From NCBI RefSeq assembly GCF_023147585.1, contig NZ_JAHXOZ010000009.1:62001-126000 (forward strand): a stretch of 64,000 bases of DNA. Reading direction: 5' to 3'. Origin of the DNA: Micrococcus sp. EYE_212. GTDB lineage: Bacteria; Actinomycetota; Actinomycetes; Actinomycetales; Micrococcaceae. The notes beneath the pieces are model-generated. The model did not search any database and was not told the origin of the DNA. It saw only the letters and a list, made by a program, of their open reading frames with translations. Of this stretch, positions 30,035 through 40,585 are shown in pieces (the stretch's first letter is position 1; every line of letters begins with the position of its first letter). A program made the translations under genes and the position numbers.

Positions 30035-31991
30035 TCCGTCCACCTACCGCCCCGCGCCGGGCGAGATCTCCACGTCCCCGGGCGTGTACCGCTTCCGGGA
30101 CGCGGACGGCCGCGTCGTCTACGTGGGCAAGGCGAAGAACCTCCGGTCGCGCCTGAGCTCCTACTTCCAGGACCCGGCCCGGCTGGCCACCAAGACCCGC
30201 ACCATGGTCTTCACCGCGGCCGCCGTGGAGTGGACCGTGGTGGGCTCGGAGCTCGAGGCGCTGCAGCTCGAGTACACCTGGATCAAGCAGTACCGGCCCC
30301 GCTTCAACATCATGTACCGGGACGACAAGTCCTACCCCTACCTCGCCGTGACCATGAACGAGCAGTTCCCGCGCGTGCAGGTGATGCGTGGGGACAAGCG
30401 GCCCGGCGTGAAGTACTTCGGGCCCTTCCACCCCGCCAAGGCCATCCGCGAGACCGTGGACCTCATGCTGCGCGTCTTTCCCGTGCGCACGTGCTCCGCG
30501 GGGGTGTTCCGGCGCGCGCAGGCCCAGGACCGCCCTTGCCTGCTCGGCTACATCGGCAAGTGCTCCGCCCCGTGCGTGGGGCGGATCAGCCCGGCCGAGC
30601 ACCGCGAGCTCGCGCAGGACTTCTGCGACTTCATGGCCGGGGACGCGACCCGCTTCATCCGCGAGCTCGAGGCGGCCATGGGGGACGCCGTCGCGGACCT
30701 GCGCTACGAGGACGCCGCCCGCCTGCGCGACGACGTCGCCGCCCTGCGCCGCGTGTTCGAGCGCAACGCCGTGGTGCTCCCGGAGAACACCGAGGCGGAC
30801 ATCTTCGCCCTCCACTCGGACGAGCTGGAGACCGCCGTGCAGGTGTTCCACATCCGCCAGGGCCGCATCCGCGGCCAGCGGGGCTGGGTCATGGACCGCG
30901 TGGAGGACGTGGGGGAGGACGTCATGGTGGAGGAGCTGCTCAAGCAGGTCTACGGCGACGCCGCGGACACCGAGCGGATCCCCGCCGAGGTCCTCGTGCC
31001 CGTGATGCCGAGCGAGGCGGAGCAGCTGACCGAGTGGCTCTCCGGGCTGCGCGGGGCCCGGGTCTCCATCCGCGTCCCGCAGCGCGGCGCCAAGCAGGAC
31101 CTCCTGGGCACGGTGCGCCAGAATGCGGAGATGGCCCTCGGTCTCCATAAGTCGCGCCGCACGGGGGACCTCACCGCGCGCTCGGCCGCCCTGACCGAGC
31201 TGCAGGAGGCCCTGGAGATCGCCGAACCCCTGCTGCGCATCGAGTGCTACGACATCTCGCACTCGCAGGGCACCGACGTGGTCGGCTCGATGGTGGTCAT
31301 GGAGGACGGCCTGGCCAAGAAGAAGGACTACCGCCGCTTCAACGTCACCGGTGAGGCAGCGCGGGACGACACCGCGTCCCTGCGGGACGTGCTGCGCCGC
31401 CGGTTCTCCCGGCTCGCCGCCGAACGCCGCGAGGGCGTGCCCCTGACGGGGCAGATCGCCGAGGACGGCGAGACCGGGTCGGAGGAGCGCCGGTTCGCGT
31501 ACCCGCCCTCGCTCGTCGTCGTCGACGGCGGCGCGCCCCAGGTGGCGGCCGCGGCCGAGGTGCTCGCCGAGCTCGGCCTCGAGGACCTCCCTGTGGTCGG
31601 CCTCGCCAAACGGCTCGAGGAGGTGTGGCTGCCCGGGGACGAGTTCCCCCTGGTCCTGCCGCGCAGCTCCGAGGGGCTGTTCCTGCTGCAGCGCATCCGC
31701 GACGAGTCCCACCGGTTCGCCATCGCCGGCCACCGCTCCCGGCGGACGAAGGGCATGACCGCCTCCGTCCTGGACGAGGTGCCCGGCCTGGGCCCCGCCA
31801 AGCGCCAGGCGCTGCTCACCCACTTCGGCTCGACGGAGCGCATGCGGGCGGCCGGCATCGAGGGGCTCACGGAGGTGGCCGGCATCGGACCCCGCCTCGC
31901 CGAGGCCGTGCACACGGCGCTGACGGCGTCGGCACCGGCGCCCGCAGACCCCTCTGTCGCGTCCGCCCCGGCGGATACAGTGACCCCATGA
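30027..31991 (+). CDS. uvrC: excinuclease ABC subunit C
   Basis: 654 aa nuclease making both incisions in nucleotide excision repair. The N-terminal GIY-YIG domain shows [20 protein letters not shown] (about 19-38). The UVR/UvrB-binding region is near 200-235 ([20 protein letters not shown], then [12 protein letters not shown]). The second nuclease domain is the RNase H-like fold with [18 protein letters not shown] and [10 protein letters not shown]-terminal helix-hairpin-helix pairs are [13 protein letters not shown] and [13 protein letters not shown] cysteine set ([16 protein letters not shown]...CSAPC) is in the usual place. The GTG start overlaps the acyltransferase gene by 8 bp. Its stop overlaps the rapZ ATG (ATGA). 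Confidence 0.97.
   Translation: MADPSTYRPAPGEISTSPGVYRFRDADGRVVYVGKAKNLRSRLSSYFQDPARLATKTRTMVFTAAAVEWTVVGSELEALQLEYTWIKQYRPRFNIMYRDDKSYPYLAVTMNEQFPRVQVMRGDKRPGVKYFGPFHPAKAIRETVDLMLRVFPVRTCSAGVFRRAQAQDRPCLLGYIGKCSAPCVGRISPAEHRELAQDFCDFMAGDATRFIRELEAAMGDAVADLRYEDAARLRDDVAALRRVFERNAVVLPENTEADIFALHSDELETAVQVFHIRQGRIRGQRGWVMDRVEDVGEDVMVEELLKQVYGDAADTERIPAEVLVPVMPSEAEQLTEWLSGLRGARVSIRVPQRGAKQDLLGTVRQNAEMALGLHKSRRTGDLTARSAALTELQEALEIAEPLLRIECYDISHSQGTDVVGSMVVMEDGLAKKKDYRRFNVTGEAARDDTASLRDVLRRRFSRLAAERREGVPLTGQIAEDGETGSEERRFAYPPSLVVVDGGAPQVAAAAEVLAELGLEDLPVVGLAKRLEEVWLPGDEFPLVLPRSSEGLFLLQRIRDESHRFAIAGHRSRRTKGMTASVLDEVPGLGPAKRQALLTHFGSTERMRAAGIEGLTEVAGIGPRLAEAVHTALTASAPAPADPSVASAPADTVTP
31976..31981 (+). 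promoter_or_regulatory. possible internal -10 for rapZ
   Basis: TACAGT lies inside the last uvrC codons and ends six bases before the rapZ ATG. It would allow a leaderless rapZ-yvcK transcript independent of uvrC. It is within coding sequence, so it may be chance. Confidence 0.35.
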
Positions 31992-32884
31992 CCGCTCCGA
32001 GTCTGCAGCCCGAGAAGCCCCCGTCCCCCGAGGTCGTCGTCATCACGGGCATGGCCGGCGCCGGCCGCACGACCGCGGCCCACGCCCTCGAGGACCACGG
32101 CTGGTACGTGGTCGAGAACATGCCCCCGCAGCTCTTCGTCACCCTCGCGGACCTCGTGGCCCGCTCTCCCGAGGCGTTCGCGCGCGTGGCCATCGTGGTG
32201 GACATGCGCTCCCGCACGTACGTGGAGGCGCTGTGGACCGCGCTCCAGCAACTCGAGAACAACGGCGTGGAGTTCCGCATGGTCTACCTCGAGGCGGAGG
32301 ACGAGGTGCTCGTGCGCCGCTTCGAGGCGGGCCGCCGCCCTCATCCGCTGCAGGGCAACGCCCGGCTCCTCGACGGGATCCAGGCGGAGCGGGAGGTCCT
32401 CGCGGACCTGCGCGCCCGCGCCGACGTCGTGGTGGACACCTCGAACCTGAACGTGCACGGGCTGGCCACGGAGATCACCCAGCTCTTCTCCGAGTCCGGC
32501 ACCATCACCCTACGCCTGAACATCATGAGCTTCGGGTTCAAGTACGGACTCCCCGCGGACGCCAACTTCGTGGCGGACATGCGCTTCATCCCCAACCCGC
32601 ACTGGGTGCCCGAGCTGCGCCCGTTCACGGGCCGCGAGGAGCAGGTCTCGGACTACGTGCTGCAGCAGCCGGGCGTGCAGGAGTTCCTCTCCGCGTACAC
32701 GGCGGCCCTCGTCCCCGCCTTCGAGGGGTACCGCCGCGAGAACAAGCACTATGCGACCCTCGCTGTCGGGTGCACCGGCGGCAAGCACCGCTCGGTGGCG
32801 GTCGTGGAGGAGCTGGCCCGCCGGCTGGCCCAGCGCCCGCACGTGAGCGTGCACGTGCAGCACCGGGACGTGGGCCGCGAATGA
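31988..32884 (+). CDS. rapZ: RNase adapter / nucleotide-binding protein RapZ (YvcJ)
   Basis: 298 aa. It has the P-loop [10 protein letters not shown] (21-30), with Arg in place of the usual Lys as in the family (GxSGAGRSTA), the Walker B-like [10 protein letters not shown], and the C-terminal [17 protein letters not shown] and [17 protein letters not shown]. In E. coli RapZ binds glucosamine-6-phosphate and guides RNase E to GlmZ RNA; in Gram-positives it is a GTPase-like nucleotide-binding protein. ATGA overlap with uvrC upstream and with yvcK downstream. The uvrC-rapZ-yvcK-whiA order is conserved in actinobacteria. Confidence 0.95.
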   Translation: MTAPSLQPEKPPSPEVVVITGMAGAGRTTAAHALEDHGWYVVENMPPQLFVTLADLVARSPEAFARVAIVVDMRSRTYVEALWTALQQLENNGVEFRMVYLEAEDEVLVRRFEAGRRPHPLQGNARLLDGIQAEREVLADLRARADVVVDTSNLNVHGLATEITQLFSESGTITLRLNIMSFGFKYGLPADANFVADMRFIPNPHWVPELRPFTGREEQVSDYVLQQPGVQEFLSAYTAALVPAFEGYRRENKHYATLAVGCTGGKHRSVAVVEELARRLAQRPHVSVHVQHRDVGRE

Positions 32885-33927
32885 CGTCCCCCCTCACGGG
32901 CCAGCTGCCCCTGCCCCCCGGATCCGACGGCCGCGGGGGAGTGCGCACCCCGGGCGCCGCCCGCCCCGGCGTGCGGGTCACCGCCCTCGGTGGCGGCCAC
33001 GGCCTCTACGCCTCCCTCTCCGCGCTGCGGCTCGTGGCCGGCCACCTCACGGCCGTCGTCACGGTGGCCGACGACGGCGGCTCCTCCGGCACGATCCGCA
33101 AGGAGATGGCGGTCCTGCCGCCCGGGGACCTCCGCATGGCGCTGGCCGCCCTGTGCGACGACACGGACTGGGGCCGCACGTGGGCGCAGGTGATGCAGCA
33201 CCGCTTCCGCTCCACCGAGGTGCCCGCCCATGAGGCGACGCTGGACAACCACGCGCTCGGCAACCTGTTGATCGTCGCGCTCTGGGAGCTGCTCGGCGAC
33301 CCCGTGGACGGGCTGCGCTGGGCCGGCGCGCTCCTGCGCGCCCACGGGGAGGTCCTGCCGATCTCCCGCACGCCCCTGACGATCGAGGGCGACGTGCTCA
33401 GCTCCGACGCCGAGGGCCGGCTGCGCACGCGCCGTGTCGAGGGGCAGGTGGCGCTGGCTCGGGCCGCGCTCGAGGGGCGCGTCACGGGCGTGCGCCTCAA
33501 CCCTGCGGACGCCGTGCCCGCCCCCGAGGCGCTGTCCGCCATCGAGCTGGCCGACTGGGTCGTCATCGGCCCCGGATCCCTCTACACGTCCGTCCTGCCG
33601 CACCTGCTCATGGCGGACGTGCGGGCGGCCCTGAGCGCCACGCCCGCGCGTCGCCTGTACCTCATGAACCTGCACACCGGGACGCAGGAGACCACGGGCC
33701 TCACGCACGCCGACCACCTCGCCGTGCTGCACTCCCACGCCCCCGACCTGCGGCTCGACGTCGTGATCGCGGACGCGGACGCGGTCCAGGACCGTGCCGA
33801 GGTCGTGCGGGCCGCCCGCCGCATGGGCGCGCGCGTCGTCTTCAGTAGAGTGGGCAGTGCCCTCGACCCGCAGGTCCACGACCCGCTGCGCCTGGCCGTG
33901 GCGATCGACGAGGCCATGACCGACTGA
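32881..33927 (+). CDS. yvcK: YvcK/GlmR (CofD-like) protein
   Basis: 348 aa. It has the family motifs [51 protein letters not shown] and [16 protein letters not shown] of the CofD/YvcK fold, which binds UDP-sugars. In Bacillus this protein (GlmR) supports growth on gluconeogenic carbon and directs carbon to peptidoglycan precursors through GlmS. The first 30 residues are a Pro/Gly-rich extension. Overlaps the rapZ stop by ATGA. Coupling with rapZ places two regulators of amino-sugar flux together, followed by whiA. Confidence 0.94.
   Translation: MTSPLTGQLPLPPGSDGRGGVRTPGAARPGVRVTALGGGHGLYASLSALRLVAGHLTAVVTVADDGGSSGTIRKEMAVLPPGDLRMALAALCDDTDWGRTWAQVMQHRFRSTEVPAHEATLDNHALGNLLIVALWELLGDPVDGLRWAGALLRAHGEVLPISRTPLTIEGDVLSSDAEGRLRTRRVEGQVALARAALEGRVTGVRLNPADAVPAPEALSAIELADWVVIGPGSLYTSVLPHLLMADVRAALSATPARRLYLMNLHTGTQETTGLTHADHLAVLHSHAPDLRLDVVIADADAVQDRAEVVRAARRMGARVVFSRVGSALDPQVHDPLRLAVAIDEAMTD
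33846..33851 (+). promoter_or_regulatory. possible -10 for whiA
   Basis: TAGAGT inside the end of yvcK, 130 bp before the whiA GTG. It fits the TANNNT pattern but lies in coding DNA and has no clear -35. Confidence 0.25.
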
Positions 33928-33980
33928 TCGCGTCGGCGACGGCCGCCCATCCGGGCGCAGACCCCAGAAGGAGGCCGAGC

Positions 33981-34943
33981 GTGGCCCTGACCATGACCCT
34001 GAAGGAAGAGCTGGCGCGCGTGCCGGTGGGCTCGACGTCCGAGCGGCGGGCGGAGACCGCCGCCATGCTCCGGTTCGCCGGGGGGCTGCACCTCGTCTCC
34101 GGCCGCGTGGTCATCGAGGCCGAGCTGGACCACGGGGCGAGCGCCCGCCGCCTCCGGGCCGCGATCACGGAGCTGTACGGCCACACGACCGAGATCGTGG
34201 TGGTCTCGGGCGGGAACCTGCGCCGGGGCCAGCGCTACGTCATCCGCGTGGTGCGGGGCGGCGGGGACCTCGCGCGGCAGTCCGGGCTGCTGGACCTTCG
34301 CGGCCGCCCCGTGCGGGGCCTGCCGGCGGTGCTCGTGAACGGCACCCGCGGGGACACCGCCGCCGTGTGGCGCGGCGCCCTGCTCGCCCACGGCTCGCTC
34401 ACGGAGCCCGGCCGCTCCGCCGCCCTCGAGGTCACCACGCCCGGCCCGGAGGCAGCCCTCGCCCTCGTCGGCGCCGCGCGGCGCCTCGGCGTCGGCGCCA
34501 AGGCCCGCGAGGTCCGCCAGGCGGACCGCGTCGTCGTGCGGGACGGCGAGGGGATCGCGACCCTCCTGACGGCGGTGGGCGCGGAGCAGACCGCCACGCT
34601 GTGGCAGGAGCGGCGCGAGCGCAAGGAGGTCCGGGCCACGGCCAACCGGCTCGCCAACTTCGACGACGCCAACCTGCGCCGCTCGGCCCAGGCCGCCGTC
34701 GCCGCCGGGGCCCGCGTGGAGCGCGCCCTCGAGATCCTCGGCGCAGACGTGCCGGACCACCTGCTCGAGGCCGGACGCCTCCGGATCGCCCACAAGGAGG
34801 CCTCCCTCGACGAGCTCGGCCGCCTCGCGGACCCGCCCATGACGAAGGACGCGATCGCCGGTCGCATCCGCCGCCTCCTGGCGATGGCCGACAAGCGGGC
34901 CGCGGAGCAGGGACTGCCGGGGGCCTCCCCCACCGGATCCTGA
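33981..34943 (+). CDS. whiA: DNA-binding protein WhiA
   Basis: 320 aa. The N-terminal LAGLIDADG-like domain begins [20 protein letters not shown] and includes [19 protein letters not shown] linker leads to the C-terminal DUF199 [23 protein letters not shown]. WhiA controls sporulation septation with WhiB in Streptomyces and cell division or chromosome segregation in non-sporulators. The GTG at 33981 is preferred over an internal ATG at 33993 because the family begins MALT and AGAAGGAGG stands upstream. There are 53 bp between yvcK and whiA. Its final codons carry the first unit of a 14-bp repeat that runs into the intergenic region. Confidence 0.95.
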   Translation: MALTMTLKEELARVPVGSTSERRAETAAMLRFAGGLHLVSGRVVIEAELDHGASARRLRAAITELYGHTTEIVVVSGGNLRRGQRYVIRVVRGGGDLARQSGLLDLRGRPVRGLPAVLVNGTRGDTAAVWRGALLAHGSLTEPGRSAALEVTTPGPEAALALVGAARRLGVGAKAREVRQADRVVVRDGEGIATLLTAVGAEQTATLWQERRERKEVRATANRLANFDDANLRRSAQAAVAAGARVERALEILGADVPDHLLEAGRLRIAHKEASLDELGRLADPPMTKDAIAGRIRRLLAMADKRAAEQGLPGASPTGS

Positions 34944-34999
34944 ACCCCGGATCCAGCGCACCGATCCCGCGCTCCGGATCCCGAGCGCCGGATCCCGAG
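34933..34999. repeat. 14-bp periodic CCGGATCC array after whiA
   Basis: CCGGATCC recurs at 34933, 34947, (CCGATCCC at 34961), 34974 and 34988, a spacing of 14, 14, 13 and 14 bp. The last two units are identical for 12 bases (CCGGATCCCGAG). The first unit lies inside the whiA coding end. No coding or terminator function is apparent. Confidence 0.7.
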
Positions 35000-35141
35000 T
35001 GCCGGGGCGGTGGGCCATGGCGCCGCAGGGCCCCGCGCGACCAGAATGGTGGTGTACGGAATACGCCGCCGAGAGGCGGAGTTCGCACCAGGTGACGGCC
35101 ACGGGCGCCCCGCCCGCGGTCCCGCCGACGAAGGAGGAAGC

Positions 35142-35768
35142 ATGACGGAGTACGTTCTGCCGGAGCTGGACTACGACTACGCCGCCCTGGAGCCGCACAT
35201 CTCTGCGCGCATCATGGAGCTGCACCACTCGAAGCACCACGCCACCTACGTGAAGGGCGCCAACACGGCGCTCGAGAAGCTCGCCGCCGCCCGCGACGCC
35301 GAGGACTTCTCCGCCGTCAACCAGCTCTCCAAGGACCTGGCGTTCAACCTCGGCGGCCACACGAACCACTCGATCTTCTGGAAGAACCTCTCCCCGGAGG
35401 GCGGCGACAAGCCCACGGGCGAGCTCGCCGCCGCGATCGACGATCACTTCGGCTCGTTCGAGAAGTTCCAGGCGCACTTCACCGCCGCCGCCCTCGGCAT
35501 CCAGGGCTCCGGCTGGGCCGTGCTGGCCTACGAGCCCATCGGCGGCAACCTGGTCATCGAGCAGTTCAACGACCAGCAGAACGGCGTCCCCGTGGCGACC
35601 ATCCCGCTGTTCCAGCTGGACATGTGGGAGCACGCCTTCTACCTGGACTACCAGAACGTGAAGGCCGACTACGTGAAGGCGGTCTGGAACATCGTGAACT
35701 GGGCCGACGTCCAGGACCGCTTCGAGGCGGCCCGCTCCGGCGCCCGCGGCCTCGTCCTCCCGGCCTGA
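35142..35768 (+). CDS. sodA: superoxide dismutase, Mn/Fe family
   Basis: 208 aa. The metal ligands appear in their usual context: His in [18 protein letters not shown] (N-terminal), His in [16 protein letters not shown], and Asp plus His in [23 protein letters not shown] and [12 protein letters not shown] favour the Mn type (or cambialistic), which is common in actinobacteria. It disproportionates superoxide in the cytoplasm. AAGGAGGAAG just before the ATG at 35142 is a near-perfect ribosome binding site, suggesting high expression. The upstream 198 bp contains the 14-bp repeat array and an AT-richer patch GTGTACGGAATACG. The gene ends at its own terminator before gap. Confidence 0.96.
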   Translation: MTEYVLPELDYDYAALEPHISARIMELHHSKHHATYVKGANTALEKLAAARDAEDFSAVNQLSKDLAFNLGGHTNHSIFWKNLSPEGGDKPTGELAAAIDDHFGSFEKFQAHFTAAALGIQGSGWAVLAYEPIGGNLVIEQFNDQQNGVPVATIPLFQLDMWEHAFYLDYQNVKADYVKAVWNIVNWADVQDRFEAARSGARGLVLPA

Positions 35769-35790
35769 CCCGCCCGACCCCGCAGCGCGC

Positions 35791-35834
35791 AGGGCGGCGC
35801 GCATCCTCCTCCACGGAGGCGTGAGCGCCGCCCT
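35791..35834 (+). terminator. terminator after sodA
   Basis: AGGGCGGCGC (35791-35800) pairs with GCGCCGCCCT (35825-35834). A second small stem, CCTC/GAGG, lies within the loop. There is no U tract, and it stands 22 bp after the sodA stop. Confidence 0.7.
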
Positions 35835-35903
35835 TCGGCGTGTGCGGACGCAGGAACCCGAAGATCCCGAACCCCCAGAGCCAGATCGACAAGAGGGAAC
35901 CCC

Positions 35904-36914
35904 ATGACCAAGATCGCCATCAACGGATACGGCCGCATCGGACGCAACGCTGTCCGCGTGCTCCTCGAACAGGGCCACGACGACCTCGAGCTGGTCGCGG
36001 TGAACGACCTCGCGAGCACGGAGGACCTCTTCTGGCTCACCAAGTACGACACCATCCTCGGCCGATTCCCGGGCGAGCTGGAGCTCACCGACAAGGGCTT
36101 CCGCATCAACGGCAAGGAGGTGGCCTTCTTCTCCGAGAAGGACCCCTCCGCGCTGCCGTGGGGCGAGCTCGGCGTGGACGTCGTGGTGGAGTGCACGGGC
36201 ATCTTCACCACGGGCCCGAAGGCCAAGGCCCACCTGGACGCGGGCGCCAAGAAGGTCCTGCTCTCCGCACCCGGCAAGGAGGTCGACGGCACCTTCGTGA
36301 TGGGCGTCAACGAGGAGGACTACGACTCGGCGTCCATGGACATCGTCTCCAACGCGTCCTGCACCACCAACTGCCTGGCCCCCATGGTCAAGGTGCTCAA
36401 CGACGAGTTCGGCATCGTCGACGGCATCATGACCACGATCCACGCGTACACGGGCGACCAGAACCTGCACGACAACGTGCACAAGAAGGACCGCCGCCGT
36501 GCCCGCGCCGCCGCGCAGAACATGGTCCCCACCTCGACCGGCGCCGCCAAGGCGATCGGCGAGGTCATCCCGGAGCTCAAGGGCAAGCTGGACGGATTCG
36601 CGATGCGCGTGCCGACCATCACCGGCTCCGCCACCGACCTCACCGTCGAGCTGACCCGCCACGTGGAGGTCGAGGAGGTCAACGAGGCCTTCCGCAGGGC
36701 GGCCGAGTCCGAGCGCCTCAAGGGCCGCCTCGTGTACTCCGAGGACCCGATCGTCTCCTCGGACATCGTGACCTCCCCGGCCGCGTGCACCTTCGACGCT
36801 CCCCTGACGAAGTCCATCGGCCAGACCGTGAAGATCATCGGCTGGTACGACAACGAGTACGGCTACACGTGCCAGCTCATGGACATGGCGTCCCACATGG
36901 GCCGCCAGCTCTGA
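35904..36914 (+). CDS. gap: glyceraldehyde-3-phosphate dehydrogenase, type I
   Basis: 336 aa. It oxidatively phosphorylates glyceraldehyde-3-phosphate with NAD+. The Rossmann motif NGYGRIGRNAVR opens the protein, the catalytic Cys153 is in SNASCTTNCLAP, the catalytic His is in ATPase-like context-free MTTIHAYTGDQ, and WYDNEYGYTCQ closes the active site. GAGGGAA provides the ribosome binding site. A very strong terminator follows at once, so pgk, normally in the same operon, must be transcribed separately. Between that terminator and pgk an IS481-family element has inserted. Confidence 0.97.
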   Translation: MTKIAINGYGRIGRNAVRVLLEQGHDDLELVAVNDLASTEDLFWLTKYDTILGRFPGELELTDKGFRINGKEVAFFSEKDPSALPWGELGVDVVVECTGIFTTGPKAKAHLDAGAKKVLLSAPGKEVDGTFVMGVNEEDYDSASMDIVSNASCTTNCLAPMVKVLNDEFGIVDGIMTTIHAYTGDQNLHDNVHKKDRRRARAAAQNMVPTSTGAAKAIGEVIPELKGKLDGFAMRVPTITGSATDLTVELTRHVEVEEVNEAFRRAAESERLKGRLVYSEDPIVSSDIVTSPAACTFDAPLTKSIGQTVKIIGWYDNEYGYTCQLMDMASHMGRQL

Positions 36915-36930
36915 CCTGCTGAGCACCCCC

Positions 36931-36970
36931 GACGGCCCGGCCCGGTGGCATACCACCGGGCCGGGCCGTC
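36931..36970 (+). terminator. strong terminator after gap
   Basis: A perfect 18-bp stem (36931-36948 with 36953-36970, sequence GACGGCCCGGCCCGGTGG and its complement) closes a CATA loop. It ends two bases before the IS target duplication. Confidence 0.85.
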
Positions 36971-36972
36971 TG

Positions 36973-36978
36973 CCTAGA
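36973..36978. repeat. target site duplication CCTAGA, left
   Basis: CCTAGA flanks the left inverted repeat and recurs at 38073-38078. The core CTAG fits the NCTAGN 6-bp target known for IS481 elements. Confidence 0.9.
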
Positions 36979-37000
36979 TGTGATGTCCAGGGACGTTGTT
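36979..37000. repeat. left terminal inverted repeat
   Basis: Starts TGTGATGTCCAGGGA. It differs from the right end at positions 16 and 20. Confidence 0.9.
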
Positions 37001-37019
37001 ACGTGAACAGCTGACAAGC

Positions 37020-37081
37020 GAAGGCCTCCTGTTGCGAGAGTGGAGTTGTCGAGAAACCGCTCACGCGAACAGAAGGCCTTC
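37020..37081 (+). promoter_or_regulatory. hairpin sequestering the transposase ribosome binding site
   Basis: GAAGGCCTCCTGTT (37020-37033) pairs with AACAGAAGGCCTTC (37068-37081) with one mismatch around a 34-nt loop. The right arm contains the ribosome binding site AGAAGG and ends at the ATG at 37082. Transcripts entering from outside would fold this hairpin and translate poorly, as described for other insertion sequences. Confidence 0.6.
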
Positions 37082-38077
37082 ATGTCCCACGCTAACGCCG
37101 CCCTGACCCCTCGCGCCCGCCTACGCCTGGCCAAGCTCATCGTCGAGGAGCACTGGCCGGTCGCCACCGCGGCCAAGATGTTCATGGTCTCCCCACCCAC
37201 CGCACGCAAATGGGCCACACGCTTCCGGGCGGAGGGACCTGCAGGGATGGCAGACCGGTCCAGCCGGCCGTCCACGATGCCGACCAGAACACCGCCGGCG
37301 GTGGTGAAACAGATCGTGGCCGCCCGATGGCGCCGACGCCTGGGGCCGGCACAGATCGCTGGAGAACTCGGGATGCCGGCCTCCACCGTCCATGCCGTGC
37401 TCGTGCGCTGCCGGATCAACCGCCTCGCCCGTCTGGACCGGGTCACCGGCGAGCCGATCCGCCGCTACGAGCACCCCCACCCCGGGTCGCTGATCCACGT
37501 CGACGTCACCAAGTTCGGGCGCATCCCCGACGGGGGCGGACACCGATTCGTCGGGCGCCAGCAGGGCATGAAGCACCGCGCGGCGACCTCGGACCGCGAA
37601 GGAACCCGTGATGCCCGATACCAGCCCCGGCTCGGGGTGGGCTTTCTGCACACCGTGATCGATGATCACTCCCGCTTCGCCTATGTCGAGATGCACTCCG
37701 ATGAGCGCAGCCAGACGGCCATCGAGGTGTTGCGCCGCGCGGTCGCCCACTTCGCGCGCCTGGGCGTGGAGGTGGAGCGGGTGCTCTCGGACAACGGCTC
37801 GGCCTACCGCTCGCATGCCTGGCGTGATGCCTGCACCGAGCTCGGGATCAAGCCCAAGCGGACTCGGCCCTACCGGCCGCAGACGAACGGGAAGATTGAG
37901 CGGTTCCATCGCACGCTCGCTGACGGGTGGGCCTACGCCCGGTTCTACAGCTCAGAGACGGAGCGCAGGGCCGCGTTGCCTGGATGGCTGCACTTCTACA
38001 ATCATCATCGCGTCCACTCCGCGATCGGCGCCGCGCCTGCCACCAGGCTCAATAACCTCCCTGGACATCACACCTAG
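37082..38077 (+). CDS. IS481-family transposase
   Basis: 331 aa DDE transposase. The N-terminal HTH is in [20 protein letters not shown], followed by a second HTH ([20 protein letters not shown]). The catalytic triad is Asp in [10 protein letters not shown], Asp in VLSDNGSAY and Glu in [11 protein letters not shown]. The ATG at 37082 follows AGAAGG; a GTG at 37040 would add 14 residues from the loop of a hairpin and is less likely. The frame has no stop inside the element: the protein ends GHHT and the TAG lies at 38075-38077, within the duplicated target CCTAGA. The gene is therefore completed by the host target sequence. Confidence 0.92.
   Translation: MSHANAALTPRARLRLAKLIVEEHWPVATAAKMFMVSPPTARKWATRFRAEGPAGMADRSSRPSTMPTRTPPAVVKQIVAARWRRRLGPAQIAGELGMPASTVHAVLVRCRINRLARLDRVTGEPIRRYEHPHPGSLIHVDVTKFGRIPDGGGHRFVGRQQGMKHRAATSDREGTRDARYQPRLGVGFLHTVIDDHSRFAYVEMHSDERSQTAIEVLRRAVAHFARLGVEVERVLSDNGSAYRSHAWRDACTELGIKPKRTRPYRPQTNGKIERFHRTLADGWAYARFYSSETERRAALPGWLHFYNHHRVHSAIGAAPATRLNNLPGHHT
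38051..38072. repeat. right terminal inverted repeat
   Basis: The complement reads TGTGATGTCCAGGGAGGTTA..., matching the left end at 20 of 22 positions. It also encodes the last transposase residues. Confidence 0.9.
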
Positions 38078-38078
38078 A
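38073..38078. repeat. target site duplication CCTAGA, right
   Basis: Second copy of the 6-bp target. It supplies the transposase stop codon and the first bases of the pgk -10 hexamer. Confidence 0.9.
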
Positions 38079-38080
38079 CT
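38075..38080 (+). promoter_or_regulatory. -10 hexamer for pgk, cut from its -35 by the IS
   Basis: TAGACT begins inside the right target duplication, so the IS lies directly upstream of it and has replaced the native -35 region. No TTGACA-like sequence is obvious in the IS end at the right distance. A start near 38087 would give a 31-nt leader with CAGGAGG. Confidence 0.5.
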
Positions 38081-38117
38081 GACCACGTACGCGCACGACG
38101 CACCCCAGGAGGCCCGC

Positions 38118-39365
<1,248 letters not shown>

Positions 39366-39367
39366 GC

Positions 39368-40156
39368 ATGGCCCCGGCGCGCACCCCGCTGATCGCGGGC
39401 AACTGGAAGATGAACATGGACCACCGCGAGGCGGTCACCCTGGTGCAGCGTCTCGCCTGGCTGCTGCAGGACGCCGGCCACGAGCAGGAGCACGTGGAGG
39501 CCGCGGTGTTCCCGCCCTTCACCGACCTGCGCGCGGTGCAGACCCTCGTCACGGGGGACCGCATCGAGCTCGCCTACGGCGCGCAGGACCTCTCCCCGGA
39601 GGACTCCGGCGCGTACACCGGCGACGTCTCGGGCGCGTTTCTGAACTCGCTCGGCTGCGCCTACGCGATCGTCGGGCACTCCGAGCGCCGCACGATCCAC
39701 GGCGAGGACGACGCCCTCGTGGCGCGCAAGGCCGCCGCCGCGCTGCGCCACGGGCTCGCCCCCGTGGTCTGCGTGGGCGAGGGCCTCGAGGTCCGGCAGG
39801 CCGGCCGTCACGTCGAGCACACCGTGGAGCAGCTGCGCGGCTCCCTCGCGGGGCTCACCGCCGAGGACGCCGCGCGCGTCGTCGTCGCCTATGAGCCCGT
39901 GTGGGCCATCGGCACCGGCGAGGTCGCGAGCGCCGGGGACGCCCAGGAGATGTGCGCGGCGCTGCGCGCGGAGGTCGCCCGCATCCACGGCGACGACGTC
40001 GCCGCCGGGATGCGCCTGCTCTACGGCGGCTCGGTGAAGTCCTCGAGCGCCCCCGAGCTGCTCGCCCAGCCGGACGTGGACGGCGCCCTCGTGGGCGGCG
40101 CCAGCCTCGACGCGGACGAGTTTGCTAGGATCGTCCGGTTCGACGCGGCCGCCTGA
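39368..40156 (+). CDS. tpiA: triosephosphate isomerase
   Basis: 262 aa TIM barrel interconverting dihydroxyacetone phosphate and glyceraldehyde-3-phosphate. Catalytic Lys14 is in AGNWKMN, the His is in AIVGHSERR near 101, the Glu is in [12 protein letters not shown] near 177, and the phosphate loop is [12 protein letters not shown]. Starts 2 bp after the pgk stop, so the two are translated together. A TAGGAT hexamer within its last codons probably drives secG. Confidence 0.97.
   Translation: MAPARTPLIAGNWKMNMDHREAVTLVQRLAWLLQDAGHEQEHVEAAVFPPFTDLRAVQTLVTGDRIELAYGAQDLSPEDSGAYTGDVSGAFLNSLGCAYAIVGHSERRTIHGEDDALVARKAAAALRHGLAPVVCVGEGLEVRQAGRHVEHTVEQLRGSLAGLTAEDAARVVVAYEPVWAIGTGEVASAGDAQEMCAALRAEVARIHGDDVAAGMRLLYGGSVKSSSAPELLAQPDVDGALVGGASLDADEFARIVRFDAAA
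40126..40131 (+). promoter_or_regulatory. possible -10 for secG
   Basis: TAGGAT in the last codons of tpiA, about 108 bp before the secG GTG. It fits the TANNNT pattern. Confidence 0.35.
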
Positions 40157-40239
40157 GCGGGCGCGCGGACGAGATGACCTTCGGAGCCGGTCCCGGTGCG
40201 TGACGCCCGGGGCCGGGCCGTGACCCTAAGGAGCGGACC

Positions 40240-40491
40240 GTGGACGTCCTGACCCCCATCCTGCAGATCCTCGTCGTGGTGCTCAGCGTGGTGATCGTCC
40301 TCCTGGTGCTCCTGCACAAGGGGCGCGGCGGAGGCGTGTCGGACATGTTCGGCGGCGGCGTGACCACGTCGATGAGCTCCTCGGGCTCCGCGCAGCGCCT
40401 CCTGACCCGCGTGACGGTGGCATCCGTGGTCCTGTGGGGCGCGTCGATCATCGCCATCGGTCTCATCGGCCGCCTCAGCATCGACTCCTGA
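40240..40491 (+). CDS. secG: preprotein translocase subunit SecG
   Basis: 83 aa, two membrane helices (about residues 5-25 and 58-77) with the conserved LLHKGRGGGVSDMFGGG loop between them. Part of the SecYEG channel in the plasma membrane. The GTG at 40240 follows TAAGGAG by six bases. The gap-pgk-tpi-secG order is conserved in actinobacteria, here interrupted upstream by the IS. Ends before a strong terminator shared with the convergent opcA. Confidence 0.95.
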   Translation: MDVLTPILQILVVVLSVVIVLLVLLHKGRGGGVSDMFGGGVTTSMSSSGSAQRLLTRVTVASVVLWGASIIAIGLIGRLSIDS

Positions 40492-40550
40492 ACCCCGGCC
40501 CTGCTGGCGGGCCATGCCGGCCACGCCCCGCCGTGACGCCCGCCGAGACG

Positions 40551-40585
40551 AGGACCCCGCGATCCGCCATGGATCGCGGGGTCCT
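40551..40585. terminator. bidirectional terminator secG / opcA
   Basis: A perfect 15-bp stem, AGGACCCCGCGATCC (40551-40565) with its complement at 40571-40585, closes a GCCAT loop between convergent genes. Confidence 0.85.

Larger units (their letters stand above)
36979..38072 (+). mobile_element. IS481-family insertion sequence, intact
   Basis: A 1094-bp element between imperfect 22-bp terminal inverted repeats: TGTGATGTCCAGGGACGTTG... on the left and the complement at 38051-38072, matching at 20 of 22 positions. Flanked by the 6-bp duplication CCTAGA. It carries one transposase gene, with no frameshift or internal stop, so it may still be active. It lies between the gap terminator and pgk, directly at the pgk -10 region. 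Base composition is somewhat lower in GC than neighbouring genes. Confidence 0.93.

Noticed and set aside
36979-38072. IS element as part of a larger genomic island or composite transposon
   Set aside because: Both flanks are core glycolytic genes in conserved order with a simple 6-bp duplication, so it is a single insertion.
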